Part shown: positions 1 to 8,376 of the stretch, piece after piece
How positions within the stretch are numbered: position 1 is the stretch's first letter
Layout of the letters: every line of letters begins with the position of its first letter
Assembly: GCF_009823805.1 (NCBI RefSeq)
Contig: NZ_WUEK01000001.1
Span: 1 to 64,000, forward strand
DNA: 64,000 bases
Source of the DNA: Nocardioides flavescens
GTDB taxonomy: Bacteria > Actinomycetota > Actinomycetes > Propionibacteriales > Nocardioidaceae
Reading direction: 5' to 3'
The notes under the pieces: generated by a model
Databases searched by the model: none
What the model was told of the DNA's origin: nothing
What the model saw: only the letters and a program-made list of their open reading frames with translations
Position numbers and translations under genes: made by a program

Positions 1-355
1 ACAAGAGACCGCCCAGGCCACCAAGGACATCGCCGCCCGCGTCGAAGCCATCCAGGGCGACACCACCGGTGCGGTCGAGGCCATCGGTGAGATCTCCACC
101 ATCATCACCTCGATCAACGACTACCAGCTCACCATCGCCTCCGCCGTCGAGGAGCAGACCGCCACCACCAACGAGATGTCGCGCAACGTCGCCGAAGCCT
201 CCACCAGCTCCAGCGAGATCGCCACCAACATCTCCGGCGTCAGCTCAGCAGCCGACTCCACCACCCAAGCCCTCGCCCAGACCCAGTCCGCCGTCGACGA
301 ACTCGCCCGCATGGCCGCCGACCTGCGCCAGAGCGTCAACCAGTTCACCACCTGA
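1..355 (+). CDS. Methyl-accepting chemotaxis protein, C-terminal end (partial)
   Basis: The reading frame enters the window open (codons start at base 2) and stops at 353-355. The visible 117 residues are an alpha-helical, Ala/Thr/Ser-rich coiled coil with a chemoreceptor-type stretch (ISTIITSINDYQLTIASAVE, then EEQTATTNEMSRNV), so this is the membrane-distal part of a receptor signalling domain. In the family this domain binds CheW and CheA in the cytoplasm and carries the methylation helices. The ligand-binding and membrane parts lie outside the window. It is followed by an unknown gene, cheB and cheR, which add and remove methyl groups on such receptors, so a functional link is likely. The sensed signal cannot be told. 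Confidence 0.9.
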   Translation, partial: QETAQATKDIAARVEAIQGDTTGAVEAIGEISTIITSINDYQLTIASAVEEQTATTNEMSRNVAEASTSSSEIATNISGVSSAADSTTQALAQTQSAVDELARMAADLRQSVNQFTT

Positions 356-455
356 CCCGCCCCGGCGGCGTACGGACCGCCCCTGCCCCGCCCGCACGAC
401 CCACGCACCACCGATCGGCCGCGTCGACGACGACCCGACCAGGGAGGACCCGACC

Positions 456-1379
456 ATGCCCTACAGCCACCTCGGCGCCCCCGCCCTGGGGTTCGACCTC
501 GTGCGCCTCGCGGCGGGCGAGCGGGTGGCGACGGTGCTGCGGTCGGGTCTCGCGGCCGGGGCGGACGAGCTCCGGCGGCTGGCCGATGCGCACCCGGGCC
601 CGGCCACCCGGGAGACCTGGGCCCGGAGCTGGCAGCAGCTCGACCCGGCCCACGGCCGCGCCCTGCGCGACGTCCTCCCCCTCGCCGGGGAGGCCATCAG
701 CGGAGCGGCCGAGGGCGACACCCGGTTGCTGCGCCGACTGGAGCTGTCGCTCGTGGGCGACTCCCCCGCGCTCGAGCGGTTCGTCCGGCGCGAGGTGCTC
801 GACTGGACGTGGGTCACCAGCGGCTCGACGGCCGTGCAGGACCCCGGTGCCACACCGGCCGCCGACGTCCTGAGCGACGCAGCCGTCGCGGCGTACCTGC
901 AGGAGCACCTGGAGCCCGAGGTGCGCCGGGCGATGGCGGCGCCCCTGCTGCGCTCGGGGGTCGAGCTGGCCTCCGCCCCCGGGGGCACCGGCGTCCCCGT
1001 CGTCGACGAGCGCCTCGAGGTGCTCGCCGGTGCCGACGACAGCGCCCGCCAGCGCTGGCGCGTCACCGTCGACCGGCTCCGCCTCACCACCGGCGAGTGG
1101 GCGCCGGCCATGCACCAGGCCGCGTGGGCCCTCGTCACCAGCGAGCGGCTGCGCCTCGCGACCGACACCCAGCTGGCCGGGGTCCAGGCCTTCCGCCGCG
1201 GCGGGTTCTCGGCCCAGGACGCGGCGTACGGCGTGTGGAACGCCGTCGCCGGCTCCCTCCAGGCCGGCGTCGTCGCCGACCTGCTGCCCGCAGCGGTCGA
1301 GCAGGTGCTCACCCGCCCGTGGCGATCCGTCTACGAAGAGGACGCGGCGCCCCCGCCGTCCGGAGAAGAGGCCCTGTGA
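456..1379 (+). CDS. Protein of unknown function in the chemotaxis operon
   Basis: I do not recognise this 307-residue protein. It starts at an ATG preceded by a good ribosome site (AGGGAGG) and its stop overlaps the GTG start of cheB by 3 bp, so it is almost certainly co-translated with cheB. It is Ala/Leu/Arg-rich, predicted mostly helical, with no signal peptide or membrane segment. Readable landmarks are LVRLAAGERVATVL near the N-terminus, REVLDWTWVTSGSTAVQ near the middle and FRRGGFSAQDAAYGVWNAVA toward the C-terminus. No receiver, CheW, STAS or kinase motif is visible. Position between a receptor and CheB/CheR suggests a soluble chemotaxis accessory protein, but that is inference from context only. 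Confidence 0.7.
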   Translation: MPYSHLGAPALGFDLVRLAAGERVATVLRSGLAAGADELRRLADAHPGPATRETWARSWQQLDPAHGRALRDVLPLAGEAISGAAEGDTRLLRRLELSLVGDSPALERFVRREVLDWTWVTSGSTAVQDPGATPAADVLSDAAVAAYLQEHLEPEVRRAMAAPLLRSGVELASAPGGTGVPVVDERLEVLAGADDSARQRWRVTVDRLRLTTGEWAPAMHQAAWALVTSERLRLATDTQLAGVQAFRRGGFSAQDAAYGVWNAVAGSLQAGVVADLLPAAVEQVLTRPWRSVYEEDAAPPPSGEEAL

Positions 1380-2518
1380 GCACCATCCGTGTGCTGGTCG
1401 TCGACGACTCGGTGGTGATCCGCCGGCTCGTCAGCGATGTGCTGGCCGCCGACCCGGCCATCGAGGTCGTGGGCACGGCGGTCAACGGCCGGGCCGCCCA
1501 GGCGAAGGCGCAGCAGCTGCGCCCCGACCTCATCACCATGGACATCGAGATGCCCGAGATGAACGGCATCGAGGCCGTGCGCGCGCTGCGCGCCTCGGGG
1601 TCGCGGGTGCCCATCATCATGTTCAGCACGCTCACCGAGCGCGGCGCCGCGGCGACCCTCGACGCGCTCTCCGCCGGTGCGTCCGACTACGTCACCAAGC
1701 CCGCCAACGTCGGCAGCGTCGGCCGCTCGATGGAGCAGGTGCGCGAGGCGCTCATCCCCCGGATCAAGTCGCTGGTCCCCCGGCCCGCCGGACCCGCGGG
1801 CCGTCGTACGACCCCCGAGGCGGGACGCCACCTGCCGGCGGCCGCCGCGCCCGCCGCACCCGTCCGGCTGCGCGAGCCGGCGACGCCGCCGCCCGCGGGC
1901 CACCGGCTGCTCGTCATCGGCAGCTCCACCGGCGGCCCCGAGGCGCTCACCACCCTGCTCGGCGCGCTGCCGCCGCTGCCGGTCCCGGTGGCGATCGTGC
2001 AGCACATGCCCCCGCTGTTCACACGCCAGTTCGCCTCCCGGCTGGACCGGATGTGTCCGTTCCCGGTCCGCGAGGCCGAGGCCGGGCAGGTGATGGCACC
2101 CGGCACCGTGACCATCGCACCCGGCGACTTCCACCTGACGGTGGTCGCGCGCGGGACCGACCTGATGACCAAGCTCGACCAGGGTCCGGCCGAGAACTTC
2201 TGCCGCCCCGCGGTCGACGTGCTGTTCCGCAGCGCGGCGTCGCTCCTCGGAGCCCAGACGCTCGGCCTCGTGCTCACCGGCATGGGCCACGACGGTCGCG
2301 ACGGCTCGCGGGCGCTGGTCAGCGCCGGCGCCAGCGTGCTCGCCCAGGACGAGGCCAGCTCGGTGGTGTGGGGCATGCCCGGCGCCGTCGCCCGGGCCGG
2401 TCTAGCCGAACAGCTCCTCCCCGTCCCGGCGCTCGCCCAGGAGATCGTGCGACGCCTCACCTCCGACGCCGGCCCCCGCGCCCGCGTCGCCGCCCTCGCC
2501 CACGGAGCCGCACGATGA
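1376..2518 (+). CDS. cheB: Chemotaxis response regulator protein-glutamate methylesterase CheB
   Basis: Removes methyl groups from, and deamidates, glutamate or glutamine residues of chemoreceptors during adaptation. 380 residues from GTG. The N-terminal receiver domain has the acidic pair DD at residues 10-11 and the phospho-acceptor Asp near 56 (MDIEMPEMNG). A linker leads to the methylesterase domain starting near residue 178, with the catalytic triad visible as Ser in GSSTGGP (about 183), His in VQHMPP (about 208) and Asp in GMGHDGRDG (about 303). It overlaps both the unknown gene upstream and cheR downstream by 4 bp (ATGA), indicating translational coupling. CheA, which should phosphorylate it, is not in the window. 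Confidence 0.97.
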   Translation: MSTIRVLVVDDSVVIRRLVSDVLAADPAIEVVGTAVNGRAAQAKAQQLRPDLITMDIEMPEMNGIEAVRALRASGSRVPIIMFSTLTERGAAATLDALSAGASDYVTKPANVGSVGRSMEQVREALIPRIKSLVPRPAGPAGRRTTPEAGRHLPAAAAPAAPVRLREPATPPPAGHRLLVIGSSTGGPEALTTLLGALPPLPVPVAIVQHMPPLFTRQFASRLDRMCPFPVREAEAGQVMAPGTVTIAPGDFHLTVVARGTDLMTKLDQGPAENFCRPAVDVLFRSAASLLGAQTLGLVLTGMGHDGRDGSRALVSAGASVLAQDEASSVVWGMPGAVARAGLAEQLLPVPALAQEIVRRLTSDAGPRARVAALAHGAAR

Positions 2519-3351
2519 GCATCAGCGCCAGCACCTTCGGCTTCGTCCGCGAGCTCGTGCGCGCCGAGAGCGCGATCGTCCTCGACACCGGCAAGGAGTA
2601 CCTCGTCGAGTCGCGACTGCTCCCCCTCGCCCGCCAGGCCGGGCTCGCCGACGTCGACGCCTACGTCGCCGACGTGTCGCGTCGCCGTACGCCGGCAGTC
2701 ATGCGCCAGATCGTCGAGGCGCTCACGACCAACGAGACGTCGTGGTTCCGCGATGCGGAGCCCTTCGCCGTCCTGCGCACCACGGTGCTGCCCGCCCTCG
2801 CCGGCACCCGCGGCACGAGGCCGATCCGCATCTGGTGCGGAGCCTGCTCGAGCGGTCAGGAGCCCTACAGCGTCGCCATGACGGCGCTGGAGACACCGGT
2901 CATGGCGGGTCGCAGCTTCGAGATCGTGGCCACCGACCTGTCCGAGGAGATGCTGACCAAGGCACGCAGCGGCGAGTTCTCCCAGCTCGAGGTCAACCGC
3001 GGCCTGCCCGCCACGACCTTGGTCAAGCACTTCCAGCGCGCGGGCGTCGCGTGGAAGGTGAGCCCGGAGGTCCAGCGACACGTGTCGTTCCGACCGCTCA
3101 ACCTGATCCGCCCGTTCCCCCCGATGGGCCGCTTCGACGTCGTCTTCCTGCGCAACGTGCTGATCTACTTCGACACCCCCACCAAGCGCGACATCCTCAA
3201 GCGCGTGCGCCAGGTCCTCGCCCCCGACGGCTACCTCTTCCTCGGTGCCGCCGAGATGACCATGGGGATCGACGACGCCTGGGAGCGCGTCCCCGGCGGC
3301 CGCTCCTCGATCTACCAGCTCCGCACCGCCGCCACCAGCGGCGCCGCCTGA
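2515..3351 (+). CDS. cheR: Chemotaxis protein methyltransferase CheR
   Basis: Transfers methyl groups from S-adenosylmethionine to chemoreceptor glutamates, opposing CheB. 278 residues, the usual length. The N-terminal all-helical domain ends in the conserved NETSWFRD segment (about residue 70); the SAM-binding Rossmann domain follows with IRIWCGACSSGQEPYSVAM (about 105-123) and the later VVFLRNVLIYFD motif. The start codon overlaps the cheB stop (ATGA). The gene is last in its rightward operon and its stop codon lies at the very edge of a repeat array shared with convergent csrA. Confidence 0.97.
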   Translation: MSISASTFGFVRELVRAESAIVLDTGKEYLVESRLLPLARQAGLADVDAYVADVSRRRTPAVMRQIVEALTTNETSWFRDAEPFAVLRTTVLPALAGTRGTRPIRIWCGACSSGQEPYSVAMTALETPVMAGRSFEIVATDLSEEMLTKARSGEFSQLEVNRGLPATTLVKHFQRAGVAWKVSPEVQRHVSFRPLNLIRPFPPMGRFDVVFLRNVLIYFDTPTKRDILKRVRQVLAPDGYLFLGAAEMTMGIDDAWERVPGGRSSIYQLRTAATSGAA

Positions 3352-3620
3352 CCCCGACCCGGCTCGAACTGCTGCTCCATGTACGCCGACCCGGCGCAGA
3401 GTGCTGTTCCATGTACGCCGACCCGGCGCTTCGTGCACGCCGTAGGACGCCGACCCGGCGCTTCGTGCACGGCCGGCCAACCGGCCGGGCCTGGGTGCGT
3501 GCACGAAGAGACGGGTCGGCACCCCTGACCGTGCACGAAGAGACGGGTCGGCGCCTCTGAATGTGCACGAAGCGCCGGGTCGGCGGAAATCCAGCAGCAC
3601 GCTGCGCCGGGTGGGCGTCA
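3349..3620. repeat. Inverted array of 32-bp repeat units between cheR and csrA
   Basis: The whole gap between the convergent cheR and csrA stop codons is repeats. Four units run rightward (about 3349, 3381, 3413 and 3445), each centred on core CGCCGACCCGGCG or a variant; the first already contains the cheR stop. After a short GC palindrome (GGCCGG-CCAA-CCGGCC, about 3471-3488), four units run in the opposite orientation (3499, 3531, 3563, about 3595), beginning GTGCACGAAG and containing GGGTCGGC. The spacing is 32 bp each time. The last, decayed unit runs into the csrA stop. The same family occurs at 44437 and 48121. The inverted layout could fold as a long hairpin and serve as a bidirectional terminator; that role is inferred. 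Confidence 0.85.
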
Positions 3621-3854
3621 GGTGCGGCGGCGGCGGAGCTCCTGGGCGAGGCTCGAGACGGCGTCGGGGCTCGGGGAGGCGGCGTCGCGGTTGCTGGCCT
3701 CGAGCTCGACGAGGAGCTCGGCGCGGTGGACGGCGACCGAGCGCGGGGCGTCGATGCCGATGCGGATGACGTCGCTGCGGACCTCGAGGACGGTCACGGT
3801 GACGTCGTCGCCGATCACGATGCTCTCGCCGACGCGGCGGCTCAGGACCAGCAT
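3618..3854 (-). CDS. csrA: Carbon storage regulator / translational repressor CsrA
   Basis: A small dimeric RNA-binding protein that binds GGA motifs, usually in hairpin loops, and blocks ribosome access; in Gram-positive flagellates it represses flagellin translation. 78 residues. The canonical start MLVLSRRVGESIVIGDDV and the VLEVRSDVIRIGIDAP segment are intact, and the C-terminal RAELLVELEASN tail is longer than in E. coli CsrA. It lies directly downstream of fliW, its protein antagonist, in the flgN-flgK-flgL-fliW-csrA direction. A TANNNT box six bases before the ATG suggests it can also be transcribed alone as a leaderless mRNA. The probable target is the fliC leader at 8377-8529. Confidence 0.96.
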   Translation of the reverse strand: MLVLSRRVGESIVIGDDVTVTVLEVRSDVIRIGIDAPRSVAVHRAELLVELEASNRDAASPSPDAVSSLAQELRRRRT

Positions 3855-3860
3855 GGGGTC

Positions 3861-3866
3861 ACGCTA
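3861..3866 (-). promoter_or_regulatory. Candidate -10 box for leaderless csrA transcript
   Basis: On the minus strand TAGCGT is followed by six bases and the csrA ATG, the spacing expected if transcription begins at the start codon. No Shine-Dalgarno sequence is present in those six bases. Five other genes in the window share this exact geometry. Confidence 0.45.
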
Positions 3867-3916
3867 CCCGGCGGTCGGCCGCGCGCCCGTCACCGACCGA
3901 CCCGGCGAGAGCCGGG

Positions 3917-4354
3917 TCACGCGACGAGCGGGGTGCTGACCGAGAGGTCGGCGTCGTCGACGACGACCTGGCAGGCGCGGCGGTTGACGGTGTTGAGCAC
4001 GACCGGGGCGCGCAGGTTGGCCGTCGAGGTGACGATCGACGAGCCGGGGTTGACCACGAGCAGGACCATGACGTCGTCGGCCGAGCGGATGTCCAGGTCG
4101 GCGATGGTGGCGTCGTCGATCTCGGGGGCGTAGTCGGGGAAGAACGTCGCCGGCGGGGCGACCAGGAAGCGCAGGTCGGCGTGGTCCAACGAGGTGAGCG
4201 AGCAGAGCTGGCCGGTCCCGTCGAGGTCGACGAGCGCGAAGCGGCGGTCGTCCGGGAACCCGGGCATCGGGTGCACCAGGTCGATGACAGGGACGTCGGC
4301 GTCGGCAGACTCGGCGGAGCGGGGTTCAACCATGGGCACAGCGTAGGTAGTCAC
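3917..4354 (-). CDS. fliW: Flagellar assembly factor FliW
   Basis: FliW binds either CsrA or cytoplasmic flagellin. When flagellin is exported, freed FliW sequesters CsrA and relieves repression of flagellin synthesis. 145 residues, the usual size, with the family-type segments MPGFPDDRRFALVDLD, VAPPATFFPDYAPEI, VLLVVNPG and TANLRAPVVLNTVNRRACQ. I chose the GTG start whose GTGA overlaps the flgL stop; an ATG 21 bp downstream is the alternative. Gene order flgL-fliW-csrA is the same as in Bacillus-type clusters, supporting the partner-switch function. Confidence 0.95.
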   Translation of the reverse strand: MTTYAVPMVEPRSAESADADVPVIDLVHPMPGFPDDRRFALVDLDGTGQLCSLTSLDHADLRFLVAPPATFFPDYAPEIDDATIADLDIRSADDVMVLLVVNPGSSIVTSTANLRAPVVLNTVNRRACQVVVDDADLSVSTPLVA

Positions 4355-5241
4355 CGCAGGAACTCCATCAGGCTGGGCTGCATCACGCGAGCCGAGGCGG
4401 CCAGGGCGGTCTTGTAGCCGAACTCGGCCATGCTGAGCTCCATCGTCGCCTTGGGCAGGTCGACGTTCTCGACCTCCGCGAGCTCGGACTTCAGGTTGAG
4501 CTCGGCGTCGACGAGGTTGGTCTGCGCCTGCTCGATGCGCTTGTACGTCGCACCGACCTTGGCGTGGGCGTCGGAGACCGTCTTCTGCCGGGTGTCGAGG
4601 GCGGCGATCGCGGTCTGCACGCCGGCGTCGTCGCCGGCGCGCAGGGCGGTCGAGAGGGCCTCGAGCTCGGAGAAGACCGAGGTCGCGCCGTCGCCGAAGA
4701 CGGTCCGGCCGTCGACGTCGACGCGCACGCGGGTGCCCTCGCCGACCCGGCGGCTCATCTCGCCCCCGTCGCCGAGGAAGGTGCCGGTGGCGTCGTAGGC
4801 CTTCTCGCCGCTGACGGTGCCGCCGAAGACGGGGCGGGAGAGGTAGGTCGCGTTGGCCTGGTCGAGCATCGCCTCGCGCAGCTGGTCGACCTCGACCGCG
4901 AGAGCCTCGCGCGAGGCCGGCGACATCGAGCCGGAGTTGGCGCCCTGCAGGGCGAGGCCGCGCGCGCTGATGACGGTCTCGGTGACGTCGGTCATCATGT
5001 CGTCGACCACCTTGAGCCGGCCCATGCCGTCCTGGGCGTTGCGGGAGAACTGCTCGACCGACGACAGCGAGTCGCGCAGCCGCATGGCACTCGAGGTGCC
5101 GGTCGGCGAGTCGGACCCGCGGTTGATCTGCCGGCCGGTCGACAGCTGCTCCTGCACCTGGCTGAGCCGGCCGAGGCCGAGCTGGATGCCGCTGAGCGAG
5201 CGGTCGACGATGGTGCGCTGGGTCACGCGGAACGTGGTCAC
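4351..5241 (-). CDS. flgL: Flagellar hook-filament junction protein FlgL (HAP3)
   Basis: Forms the second junction ring between hook and flagellin filament. 296 residues with flagellin-like terminal helices: the N-terminus reads QLSTGRQINRGSDSPTGTSS, the D0/D1-type pattern, and the C-terminus reads LPKATMELSMAEFGYKTALA. GTG start one base after the flgK stop; its own stop overlaps fliW by 4 bp. Exported through the flagellar type III apparatus, presumably with chaperone FlgN encoded two genes upstream. Confidence 0.95.
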   Translation of the reverse strand: MTTFRVTQRTIVDRSLSGIQLGLGRLSQVQEQLSTGRQINRGSDSPTGTSSAMRLRDSLSSVEQFSRNAQDGMGRLKVVDDMMTDVTETVISARGLALQGANSGSMSPASREALAVEVDQLREAMLDQANATYLSRPVFGGTVSGEKAYDATGTFLGDGGEMSRRVGEGTRVRVDVDGRTVFGDGATSVFSELEALSTALRAGDDAGVQTAIAALDTRQKTVSDAHAKVGATYKRIEQAQTNLVDAELNLKSELAEVENVDLPKATMELSMAEFGYKTALAASARVMQPSLMEFLR

Positions 5242-5242
5242 G

Positions 5243-6634
5243 TCAGATCGCCATCCTGTTGATGAGGGTGTCGAGGACGTCGTCCATCGTCGACATCACG
5301 CGGGCGGCGGCCTCGTAGGCGCGCTGCGCGGCCACGAGGTTGACCGTCTCCTCGTCGAAGTTGACGCCCGTCAGCGCCTCACGAGAGCCGTCGACCTGCG
5401 AGGTGAGGAGGTTCTGGGTCGTCGAGAGCCGCGTGGCGGAGCTGATCTCCGTGGCCAGACCGTTGATGAGGCGGCCGTAGGCCTCCTTGGCGCCCACGAG
5501 CTCGCCGAGCTTGCCGGCGTTGCTGCCCTGCTCATTACCGGTAGGGCTGGCGATCGACGAGGCGGCGATGAGCTTGGGGTCGGTGATCGCGACCTGCAGC
5601 GAGCTCGCCGCCCCCACCGCGGGGTCGTAGGAGAAGAACGGCGTGCCGGCGACCCCGTTGGCGTCGTAGCCCGCGGCGTGCTGGGCGTTGACCGCGTCGG
5701 CGAGCGTCTTCGCGACGGCGTCCAGCTGCCCGAGGAGCCCGGGCAGCGACGTGGTGAGCAGCTCGCCCACGGCCCCGACCTCGCCTCCGAAGGAGCCGGG
5801 GGTCACGGCGTTGCCGGCGACGGCGAAGGTCAGCGGGTTGCCGTCGGCCGAGCCGTCGGCCGCGATGCCGCCGGTGATGGTCAGCTGGTTGGCCGTGAGG
5901 CCGCTGACGAGCGGCTCGCCGCCGACCGTGACGTCGAGCCCGCCGTCGGACCTCGGGGTGGTCACGCCGCCGGTCAGCTCCGAGAGACGGAGCGCGAGCA
6001 CGTCGCGCTGGTCTTGGAGGTCGTTGTCGGCGAGACCGAACGACGCGGCCTGGGCGAGGCGCTGGTTGACCGCGGCGAGGTCTTTGGCGGTCGCGTTGAC
6101 CTCGGTGACGAGGTCGATCATCCGACCGCGCTGGTCGCTCTGCTCGGAGGTGATGTTGGTGGCCTGCGCGCGGATCGCGTCCGCGAGCCCCTGGCCGACG
6201 GCCAGGACCTGCTCCCGGGAGGCACCCCCGACCTGCGGGTGGTTCTCGAGGTCCTGCCAGGCCTTGTTGAACTCGCTCATCGCCGCGGCGACGCCGTCGT
6301 CGCCGGGCTCGCCCGTGCCGCTCTCGACCCGCTTGAGCACCTCGAGGCGGGTGTCGAGGTACGCCGAGCGGCCGTGCTCGCGCCGCGACCGGGCGTCGAG
6401 CAGCGGCTCGCTCATCCGCGTGATGCCGGCCGTGACGACGCCGTGACCGGCGCTGGTGTCGCGCGACCACATGGCGACCTCGGTCGCGCCGCCGAGCGAG
6501 GCGGCCTCGGCGCGGCGGCGGACGTAGCCGGGGGTGTCGACGTTCGCGATGTTGGTGCTCGCGGTGTCCATCACGGTTCGCTGGTGGCGGATCGCGCTCA
6601 GCGCCGTGTTGAAGGAGGCGAAGGTGCCGGTCAT
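5243..6634 (-). CDS. flgK: Flagellar hook-associated protein FlgK (HAP1)
   Basis: First hook-filament junction protein. 463 residues, somewhat shorter than the enterobacterial protein (about 550), the difference lying in the variable middle. The N-terminal rod/hook-family motif is clear ([20 protein letters not shown]), and the C-terminus has VNFDEETVNLVAAQRAYEAA, the FlgE/FlgK-type terminal helix. It sits between the chaperone gene flgN (15 bp upstream) and flgL (1 bp downstream), so the three are surely one transcript. Confidence 0.96.
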   Translation of the reverse strand: MTGTFASFNTALSAIRHQRTVMDTASTNIANVDTPGYVRRRAEAASLGGATEVAMWSRDTSAGHGVVTAGITRMSEPLLDARSRREHGRSAYLDTRLEVLKRVESGTGEPGDDGVAAAMSEFNKAWQDLENHPQVGGASREQVLAVGQGLADAIRAQATNITSEQSDQRGRMIDLVTEVNATAKDLAAVNQRLAQAASFGLADNDLQDQRDVLALRLSELTGGVTTPRSDGGLDVTVGGEPLVSGLTANQLTITGGIAADGSADGNPLTFAVAGNAVTPGSFGGEVGAVGELLTTSLPGLLGQLDAVAKTLADAVNAQHAAGYDANGVAGTPFFSYDPAVGAASSLQVAITDPKLIAASSIASPTGNEQGSNAGKLGELVGAKEAYGRLINGLATEISSATRLSTTQNLLTSQVDGSREALTGVNFDEETVNLVAAQRAYEAAARVMSTMDDVLDTLINRMAI

Positions 6635-6649
6635 GTCGTCGCGCCCCGT

Positions 6650-7204
6650 CTAGATCGAGAAGTCCACGCGGGCGGTGCCCGCGCTGGCCGAGACCGCGCT
6701 GCCGTCGGCGGCGTAGCCGTCGGTGCTCTCCCCCAGGGAGAGCAGGGTCTCGCGCGCGGAGCGGAAGCCGCTGGTGATGAGCTCGCGGTTGCTGTCGGCC
6801 AGCGTCGTGATCTCCTGGGTGACCTTGACGAGCGCCTCGCGGTGCTCGCCGAAGATCTCGGTCCACGGCTCCGGCAGCTCGGTCGCAAGCTGGCGCAGCG
6901 AGGGGTTGGTGTCGAGGCCGAACGCCGCAGCGACGGCGTCGGCAGCGACGGCGCGCAGCAGCTCGGTCGAGCGAAGATCCCCCAGGACCGTCTCGACCGA
7001 GCCGGCGGCGCGCACGAGCCACCGGGTGCGACCACTGGCGAGGATCAGCTGCTCGACCTCGAGCGCGTAGGCCAGCTCGTCGAGCAGCTCGCGCTCGCGC
7101 CACAGCACCTGCGACAGCTGCTGCACCGCCTCACGGGCGACGTGCTGCGCCGCGTCGTCGCGCGGCGGCACGGGGGTCTGGCCCCCCAGCCCTGAGGTGT
7201 CCAT
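6650..7204 (-). CDS. flgN: FlgN-like flagellar export chaperone
   Basis: Predicted cytoplasmic chaperone for FlgK and FlgL. The 184-residue protein is helical throughout with a heptad-like VLWRERELLDELAYALEVEQ stretch near residues 30-50 and a second long helix around EALVKVTQEITTLADSNREL, the shape of the FlgN family. The ATG at 7204 is favoured over longer starts because GGAGAGG lies about 8 bases upstream. It is the first gene of the leftward operon that includes its clients flgK and flgL. Sequence similarity in this family is weak, so the name rests on position plus the helical pattern. Confidence 0.8.
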   Translation of the reverse strand: MDTSGLGGQTPVPPRDDAAQHVAREAVQQLSQVLWRERELLDELAYALEVEQLILASGRTRWLVRAAGSVETVLGDLRSTELLRAVAADAVAAAFGLDTNPSLRQLATELPEPWTEIFGEHREALVKVTQEITTLADSNRELITSGFRSARETLLSLGESTDGYAADGSAVSASAGTARVDFSI

Positions 7205-7383
7205 CCGACACCCGCCTCTCCGGATCGCAGATGCGGTCCACGTGGTCCCCTTCGGCACACCTGTCCGCCACATGAGCGATACCGGGTCATTTCGTTACCG
7301 ACCTGTGGATCGTAGACCGCAATAGCAGGACGACCTTGGCACTTGAAGAACTCTTCAGAAGGTTCGAGTAGCCCGTTCGGGCC
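7205..7383. promoter_or_regulatory. Divergent promoter region between flgN and fliA
   Basis: This 179-bp stretch separates divergent flagellar operons and is clearly less GC-rich than its surroundings, especially 7280-7370, as expected for promoters. A short inverted repeat GAAGA-AC-TCTTC lies at about 7346-7357, inside a TTGGCACTTGAAG context, and GGTC-N11-GACC lies at about 7285-7303. I cannot assign a convincing -35/-10 pair for either direction. Confidence 0.5.
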
Positions 7384-8376
7384 ATGCCCGAAATCGCTTC
7401 GGTCAGAGCGTGGCGGTTGTCAGGACCCGGCAAGCCGTCCGCCACTGGAATGGCTCTCGTGATCCCCCAGCCCACCCCGTCGCCGGTCCACCCCGCCGGT
7501 GAGCGCTCCTTGCACCTGGCGCCGTCGAACGACGACCTGGTGGTCGAGCAGCTCGTCCGCGAGCACCTCCCCCTGGTCGGTTACATCGTCCGCGAGACGC
7601 TCGCCCGCGTGCCGTCCCACGTCGACCGCGACGACCTGCACTCGGCCGGCTGCAGCGCGCTGTTCCGCGCCGCACAGACCTGGGAGGAGGAGCGGGGCAT
7701 CCCGTTCTCCCGCTACGCCTCGCGTCGCATCCGTGGCGCCATGCTCGACGAGCTCCGCACGGTCGACTGGGCCTCGCGCTCGGTGCGCCGCAAGGGCCGC
7801 GAGATCGAGTCCGCCCGCGCCACGCTCGCGGCGACGCTGCGGACCGCACCGGACGACGCCCAGGTGGCGGCGTCGCTGGGGATCTCCGTGGCCGAGGTCG
7901 AGCAGTCCGACGAGGACGTCGCCCGCGCCTCGGTGCTCTCGCTCGACGCGGCCGACGAGCACGGCACCGCCTCCGACGGCCTCGCGGCGACCGAGCCGTC
8001 GCCCGACGCGCTGGTCGAGCACCGCGAGCGGCTGCAGTACCTCGTCGAGGCCGTCGCCGAGCTCCCCGAGCGCCTGCGCGCGGTCGTCCAGGGCTACTTC
8101 CTCGACGAGCGCCCGATGACCGAGATCGCGGTCGAGCTCGGCATCACCGAGTCGCGGGTCTCGCAGATCCGCGCCGAGGCCCTCGTGCTGCTGCGCGACG
8201 CCCTCAACTCCGCCCTGGAGCCCGAGCTGGTGCGTCCGGCCGCCCGCCCCGGCGGCGCCGCGGCCCGTCGCCGCGAGGCCTACTTCAGCGCGGTGGCCGA
8301 CCGTCACGCGTCGCGGTACGTCGCGCGCCGCGCGGCCTGGCAGCAGCCGGCCGGGCAGCTCGACAGCATCGCCTGA
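7384..8376 (+). CDS. fliA: Flagellar RNA polymerase sigma factor FliA (sigma-28 type)
   Basis: Directs RNA polymerase to late flagellar promoters. Region 2 is clear (VDRDDLHSAGCSALFRAAQT, then FSRYASRRIRGAMLDELR, the FliA hallmark), region 3 follows (AQVAASLGISVAEVEQ) and region 4 ends with MTEIAVELGITESRVSQIRA, a helix-turn-helix. At 330 residues it is longer than usual (about 240-260) because of an uncertain N-terminus and a basic C-terminal tail of about 60 residues (RPAARPGG...YVARRAAW). The conserved part begins near residue 48, so the true start may be ATG 7450. It is directly upstream of flagellin, its expected target. No flgM anti-sigma gene is visible in the window. Confidence 0.93.
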   Translation: MPEIASVRAWRLSGPGKPSATGMALVIPQPTPSPVHPAGERSLHLAPSNDDLVVEQLVREHLPLVGYIVRETLARVPSHVDRDDLHSAGCSALFRAAQTWEEERGIPFSRYASRRIRGAMLDELRTVDWASRSVRRKGREIESARATLAATLRTAPDDAQVAASLGISVAEVEQSDEDVARASVLSLDAADEHGTASDGLAATEPSPDALVEHRERLQYLVEAVAELPERLRAVVQGYFLDERPMTEIAVELGITESRVSQIRAEALVLLRDALNSALEPELVRPAARPGGAAARRREAYFSAVADRHASRYVARRAAWQQPAGQLDSIA

